Source: Bacteroides sp. UBA939 (GTDB lineage Bacteria > Bacteroidota > Bacteroidia > Bacteroidales > Bacteroidaceae). Taken from it: a DNA stretch of 27,149 nt. This document shows positions 22,471 through 27,149 of this stretch, one piece after another. A program made the position numbers and the translations under genes. The notes below the pieces were generated by a model, which ran no database searches, was not told the DNA's origin, and saw only the letters and a list, made by a program, of their open reading frames with translations. The DNA is taken from the NCBI RefSeq assembly GCF_002293435.1, contig NZ_DBDF01000098.1:1-27149 (forward strand), read 5' to 3'. Position 1 is the stretch's first letter; every line of letters starts with the position of its first letter.

Positions 22471-25400
22471 TATTCCACCTCCTGTGCCCTCTTTTTCCTT
22501 CTGAACAGGAACAGTTCACTCAGCTTATCCATCTTCCGCCGGAGTACGAGGCCGACACCGGTTTCGGTGATTTCACCATCGAGTACGCTCTCATAGTTTT
22601 TGTTATGGAACACACGCACATACCGCGTTCCGCTATTGTCCAGCCGATACTCCAGGGAGATATTGTCGATGAACGACTCCACATTGTTGGTGGCGTTGGC
22701 GCCGCTGGATACTTTTCCGCCGATAACCACCTGCACGCGATCGTTGAAGAAACGCTGCGAGTAGCGGAAACTGTAATCCGTCTGCTTGTCACCTGTTTCG
22801 GCGGAAGTACGGTCTTCTATACCTACGCTGAGAGACGCATTCTTAATTTCGCCGGTAAGCGCATTAATCTGGCTTTGTAACACACTGTTCAGCGCAGCGC
22901 CCATATCCAAGCCACCTCCACTTGCGCCACTGTTCAGATAGATACCCGTAGCAAGCATGGCAACTGCCTGTTTACTACGTTCTTCCGTAGCCATCGCCAT
23001 CAGTTCGTTCTGTACCGAAGCATCGTCCGGAGCATTCAGGTCGAATGTAAGATCCGGATTCTCCAAACTGTTCTTGATGCTAATGGAAATATCGAAATTC
23101 ACCATGCGCGAACCGCCATTGTCGCCATCGGATACCGAAGCGCGCATACGTTCAGTGGCGGTGAGATTCAGTTTGGGACTCATGGGGTTACCGCTCCAGT
23201 CTACGTAGCTACCGTTCGTAAAATTGAACTCTTTCAGCGGAATAACGGGTAGTGCATATTTCATCATACCGCCTATCAGGGTGTAGCGACCGGAAAGCGT
23301 CAATTCGCCTTGCGGGGAATATTGCAGGGTGAGGTCACCGCCGCCCTCTAATTCTACGCGGCTGCTACGGTCGGGACTGAGGTCGGCGCGCAGGCGGACA
23401 GCATCGTCAATGTGCATGGACATCAACATGTCCATACCGCCCAACGACATGGCGGGTGCTTCTTGAACCACGGCAACGGTATCGGTGAAAGAGGTAAATG
23501 TTACCAAACCGCCCAACCGGTCTTCTACCGTGATTGGTGAGTCGGTCAGTACATAAGTTACATCCGTATTACCCAGCAGGTTCATGTTTCCGCGCATAGT
23601 CAGCGCATGCAGCGGACCGCGCACTGTAGCGTTCAGGTCTACAAAAATCTTACCGTAAATCAGACTTTCGCGAGTGCGGGGCGCATCAAGGAAGGTATAG
23701 TTCTTTGCTCGCAGGTTGAGTTGGGCTATCGGATTCTGCATATTCCGGAAATCTATGTTCCCATCAATTGTAAAAGGATTCCGGCTTGTGGTATATATGG
23801 CAAACTTGTTAAAGACGAGCTTATTGTCTTCTATCTTCACCGGATGGTTGTCGAACCAGTAGCGTGCACCTGCCTGGCGGGCATAGACCGAAACGCTATC
23901 CATTGAAAGCTCTCCGCGCATCTTCGGTGCATCCATGGCGCCGGTAATATTAAGTTCACCGTCAACATCACCGGTGAAAGTCACTACCTGGTCGGGCATG
24001 AAAGCATTGGCAAAAGAAAGCGGGAAATGTTCAAAGGTAGTATTGACTTCAACCGTATCGCGTCCGTTTTTCTGTGTCAGCACCGCATCGGCGTTCAGCA
24101 CTTCCGTGTCTCCGGTGCGGAAATAGGCATTCATATAATGGGTTCCGACATCCCCCGGCAACCACGTGACACCCAGTCCGACGTCGCCCACAGGATGCCG
24201 TTCGTAGGTGAATTTATCCACACCGGCTTCGACGGAAACTTGCAGCGAGGTGGGGGTCTGTATGTACTTCGCATCTGCCGTCAGAAGCCCCGTTACTTGG
24301 GGCATATAGGGCAGGATACTACTCAGCTTGCTCAGGCGGAAGCGGCTCAACTCCAAGTTGATGTTCTGCAGAGAGACGGTATCCGCCCGGTCGGACTGCA
24401 TGCGGAAACGCAGTCCGTCGTCGCTACTCATATCCACATTGGCATATACGCGCATGTTCTTGTGCAGGTAAATCCAGTCGCTACGGTCTACAAAGTGGAA
24501 TTTCTGGAAGGCGACGATGGGTTCGGCAGGTATCAGGCGGAAAGCAAGGCCATTGCCTCTGCCGCGACCTTCTATCAGTGGACGCGCATTGATACCAAGG
24601 TCAAGTCCGGTATCTCCGTTGGCATCTATATAGTTCAGGGTAAGTTCGGCGTCTTCATTGCGGATTTCGCCCGTCAGCGTGCTGCGGAAAACAAACTGCG
24701 GATTTCTCGGGCCATTGATGACACCCCCTTGCAACGTCATGCGCGAGGTATCCTGACGGATAGCAAAGAAGATGGTATCCAGTTGCAGGGAATCCATCCG
24801 CAAACCGTGTATCGCCGTCCGTCCGTTAATCCCCCATTGGGGGGTAGTACCGAAGTTGAGAATCATATCATCGAAAGAGATATTCTTTGTTGCCAGAAAG
24901 TAGCTGACCGGATTTTTACGGCCCGCTTTCAGTTGCATACCCGCTGAAGGCAATACCCGGCGCAGGGCGGCATGGTTCAGTTGCTTCGATTCTATTTGTT
25001 TGGCGAGCAGGGTGGCAAAGGCGCTGCTCTGTTCCATCAGCCTCTCCAAAGTGCTGCGGGTTCTGAACCGGAAGTTGAGATCGCCTGCATCCAACTGCAT
25101 CTTGATAGAGTCATGACGGGCTTCTGCACTGAGACTGAAAGCAAAAGGTTGCTTCAACTCCTGGATAGATATGCCCAACTTATATAAGTCCATTTCTTCC
25201 ACGTTCACATCAATCTTACCGTCCGGATAGTTGCGGTTCAGACGCATATCGACATCGGCTTGCATTTTTATCAACGGGTTATCGCTAACCAGATGGACGG
25301 TAGCGAGCGCCGATTTCAATCCGGCCGTAAAATCTATGGCGGATATATTCCAACGTCCATATTGTAATTCATCAAGAGAAGCCTGCACGGTAGCTGTGGT

Positions 25401-26966
25401 GTGGTAGTTTCCGGGGTCGAATCCCTTACCCCGGGCAGTTGCTTTTGCCGAAAGGGTGTAGATTGAGTCTTTAGGCAGGAAGTTATGCAGTTGCAGGGCA
25501 TTGATAGTAAGGTTTGCTTGATAGGCTTCGTTGACGGAGTTGTAATGCGCCGTTAAATCCAGCGCTCCCGTACTCTCTTCCAACTTCATTTTAGCATCAT
25601 ACTTCGGTCCGTCCAGAGCGAGACGAGTTGTCAGGTGCATATTGTCCGGGATTACAAAAGAGCTGTCAGGAGTGGCGCCTGTCAATCCGGTCAGGAAGTT
25701 CAGGTTTTGTGTGCGGATGTCAAGGTTTACATTTCCGCTACGGGTCAGGCTGTCCGTCAGGTTCAGCACCTCACCGTCGCCGTTCAGGGCAAAGGCACCC
25801 GGCAGGTTGATATTGAGGCGGGAAATCTGCATCCGGCTGAGACTTCCTTCTACTCCGGCGCGAATCACAAGGGGGCGGAAAGGATAGGCTTTCTTAAAAG
25901 TCTCAGGTAATTCACCGGCGAAAAGTAATACGTCCTGTTTGCCGATGAGGGCATCGAAATGAGTCGTCAACTGTCCTGTGGTAGCTATCTGCTCCCAGTA
26001 GGTTTGGGCGGTGAGGCTCATTTCACTATGTGGGGTAAGCAGGCGCAATGAAGGTATCTGTATCATGGCCGAATCGGCGAACACCCGCCCCGTCAGTGAA
26101 GTGACGCTCAATCCGGAGCGCTCGTTCATGGAGATTTCGTTGACGACGGCGTTTATGTTCCGTCCGTAATATGTCACAGAGTCAATCCCTATGCGGATAT
26201 CCCGCAGGGCGATATGCGAAGCGTCGAAACCTTCCAGGGGCTTGGCATTGCCGGTGTCATAGTTCACGGAAGTACCGGTAAGCAGGAATTTCCTCCAACC
26301 GTAAGCCTGACGGCGCATGTCGACAACGGCTTCATCTACCTGCGCTTCGCCCAGGCGGGCGGAAAGGCGCATGGAGTCCGGCGGCATTTGCAGTTCGACG
26401 GAAACATTCTTCAACGCCAGTTTGCGCAGTACGGCTTTCCAGTTGACAGGAGTCGAAGTAGTGTCGGGAGGAGTTGCGGTGCTGTCGTTCATCACGACGG
26501 ATATATGGGTGTCGCTCAGTTCCGCCCGGTTTATGACAGCATCCTCTTGCTTCAAGTCTATGCCGTGGCTTTCTAAGAAGAAACGGTCTAAAATGCCTTT
26601 CACTTGCATGCCGTCTATCAGATTGGCGGAGTTCATGGATACGCCGCGCAAGGTTACTTCGTCTACTTCCACCCGCCCATGTATCAACGGCAATGCCTGC
26701 ACGCGTACGTTCAGACTTTCCAATAGCAGTAAAGTATCGGGCTTCTGTATCACCTGCACCCCACGTACCAACAGGTTTAGCGGGAAGCGCAAGTCAATGC
26801 GCTCCACACTGATGTCCATGCCGGTGGCATCTGACGCTATTACCGTAGCCTGCTTCCGCAGAAAATTCTGCACAGGCGGTACGTAAAGCAAAATCATTAA
26901 TACAATGAACAGCAATACAGGAGTTAGTAGTATCCAAACTGCCCATCTTAACCATTTTCTTCTCAT
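22470..26966 (-). CDS. tamB: TamB-family translocation and assembly module protein
   Basis: A 1498-residue envelope protein with an N-terminal inner-membrane anchor (about residues 6-27) and a very long periplasmic beta-rich region. Its first few hundred residues look AsmA-like (DISVERIDLRFPLNLLVRGV). The C-terminal part is the TamB/DUF490 domain (for example GGMMKYALPVIPLKEFNFTNGSYV and the NPDLTFDLNAP region). TamB-type proteins span the periplasm and are implicated in outer membrane protein assembly and phospholipid transfer. The ATG at 26966 (MRRKWLRW) is preferred to an in-frame TTG at 26981. It precedes tamL, its expected partner. The last residues (LFRRKKRAQEVE) form a charged tail after the beta region. 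The next gene to the right is outside the window. Confidence 0.92.
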   Translation of the reverse strand: MRRKWLRWAVWILLTPVLLFIVLMILLYVPPVQNFLRKQATVIASDATGMDISVERIDLRFPLNLLVRGVQVIQKPDTLLLLESLNVRVQALPLIHGRVEVDEVTLRGVSMNSANLIDGMQVKGILDRFFLESHGIDLKQEDAVINRAELSDTHISVVMNDSTATPPDTTSTPVNWKAVLRKLALKNVSVELQMPPDSMRLSARLGEAQVDEAVVDMRRQAYGWRKFLLTGTSVNYDTGNAKPLEGFDASHIALRDIRIGIDSVTYYGRNINAVVNEISMNERSGLSVTSLTGRVFADSAMIQIPSLRLLTPHSEMSLTAQTYWEQIATTGQLTTHFDALIGKQDVLLFAGELPETFKKAYPFRPLVIRAGVEGSLSRMQISRLNINLPGAFALNGDGEVLNLTDSLTRSGNVNLDIRTQNLNFLTGLTGATPDSSFVIPDNMHLTTRLALDGPKYDAKMKLEESTGALDLTAHYNSVNEAYQANLTINALQLHNFLPKDSIYTLSAKATARGKGFDPGNYHTTATVQASLDELQYGRWNISAIDFTAGLKSALATVHLVSDNPLIKMQADVDMRLNRNYPDGKIDVNVEEMDLYKLGISIQELKQPFAFSLSAEARHDSIKMQLDAGDLNFRFRTRSTLERLMEQSSAFATLLAKQIESKQLNHAALRRVLPSAGMQLKAGRKNPVSYFLATKNISFDDMILNFGTTPQWGINGRTAIHGLRMDSLQLDTIFFAIRQDTSRMTLQGGVINGPRNPQFVFRSTLTGEIRNEDAELTLNYIDANGDTGLDLGINARPLIEGRGRGNGLAFRLIPAEPIVAFQKFHFVDRSDWIYLHKNMRVYANVDMSSDDGLRFRMQSDRADTVSLQNINLELSRFRLSKLSSILPYMPQVTGLLTADAKYIQTPTSLQVSVEAGVDKFTYERHPVGDVGLGVTWLPGDVGTHYMNAYFRTGDTEVLNADAVLTQKNGRDTVEVNTTFEHFPLSFANAFMPDQVVTFTGDVDGELNITGAMDAPKMRGELSMDSVSVYARQAGARYWFDNHPVKIEDNKLVFNKFAIYTTSRNPFTIDGNIDFRNMQNPIAQLNLRAKNYTFLDAPRTRESLIYGKIFVDLNATVRGPLHALTMRGNMNLLGNTDVTYVLTDSPITVEDRLGGLVTFTSFTDTVAVVQEAPAMSLGGMDMLMSMHIDDAVRLRADLSPDRSSRVELEGGGDLTLQYSPQGELTLSGRYTLIGGMMKYALPVIPLKEFNFTNGSYVDWSGNPMSPKLNLTATERMRASVSDGDNGGSRMVNFDISISIKNSLENPDLTFDLNAPDDASVQNELMAMATEERSKQAVAMLATGIYLNSGASGGGLDMGAALNSVLQSQINALTGEIKNASLSVGIEDRTSAETGDKQTDYSFRYSQRFFNDRVQVVIGGKVSSGANATNNVESFIDNISLEYRLDNSGTRYVRVFHNKNYESVLDGEITETGVGLVLRRKMDKLSELFLFRRKKRAQEVE

Positions 26967-27149
26967 GAGGACGTCAATCAATAGTCGGAGTTAAAAGTGT
27001 CACAAAGTAAACAAATTAATTCGGATTTTGGTTCCTGAAAACAGTAAAAAGCAATAATCGTTTGAGTTTTTGATGAGAGAGGCCTAAATTAGTTCGGGGT
27101 GTTGCCGTTGAAAGTTGGTGTATCGCAGTTAAGTAGCTGTTCATAATTA
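26967..27149. other. Upstream region of tamB
   Basis: No ORF is credible here. Two near matches to the minus-strand -7 box (CAAAGTAA at 27003-27010 and CAAATTAA at 27012-27019 on the plus strand, each one base off) could serve tamB, but neither has a -33 partner. Confidence 0.3.

Noticed and set aside
24027..24947. 306-codon plus-strand ORF opposite tamB
   Set aside because: It lies wholly antisense to a well-supported tamB, has no recognisable motifs, and similar long antisense frames occur along the GC-richer tamB sequence.

Overview
The window looks like a chromosomal stretch of a gut Bacteroides or a close relative in the Bacteroidales. The support is the gene content (GldH, the lipoprotein TamA-type protein TamL beside TamB, a fimbrillin-like lipoprotein with a FISUMP C-terminus), A-rich translation starts without clear Shine-Dalgarno sequences, and several upstream boxes matching the Bacteroides -7 consensus TAnnTTTG. 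Species cannot be decided from the sequence.

Layout, left to right. Positions 1 to about 355 hold a truncated group II intron domain I on the plus strand with no reverse transcriptase. Plus-strand genes follow: a SAM methyltransferase (561-1340), mannose-1-phosphate guanylyltransferase (1649-2734), a fimbrillin/FISUMP lipoprotein (2994-4874), metF (4967-5920), holB (5981-7099), ricT (7201-8553) and gldH (8531-9034). A tRNA-Leu(CAA) lies on the minus strand at 1403-1486, between the first two genes. A roughly 300-base convergent gap (9035-9336) carries two hairpins.

Everything from 9337 to the right is on the minus strand. Read in transcription order it gives tamB and tamL (26966 to 20041), a sugar nucleotidyltransferase, an ABC-F ATPase, and then purH, mreB, mreC, mreD, mrdA and rodA (16739 to 9337). 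The last six look like one operon: the cell-elongation machinery (MreB scaffold, MreC/MreD, transpeptidase PBP2, glycosyltransferase RodA) behind a purine gene. TamB and TamL should form an envelope-spanning assembly or lipid-transport system. holB-ricT is the same pairing seen in Bacillus subtilis (holB-yaaT).

I found no defence system, CRISPR array or intact mobile element. The coding content is core and ordinary; the interest is in the intergenic DNA. The strongest candidate is a near-perfect 27-bp inverted repeat at 4892-4971. It buries the metF start codon in a hairpin and carries a perfect -7 box at the inner end of its 5' arm, and the only mismatch between the arms falls on the G of that box. 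Others are a four-unit palindrome array with an exact 22-bp period ending in an oligo-T terminator, ten tandem heptamers filling the tamB-tamL gap, and a tandem duplication of the last codons of tamL.
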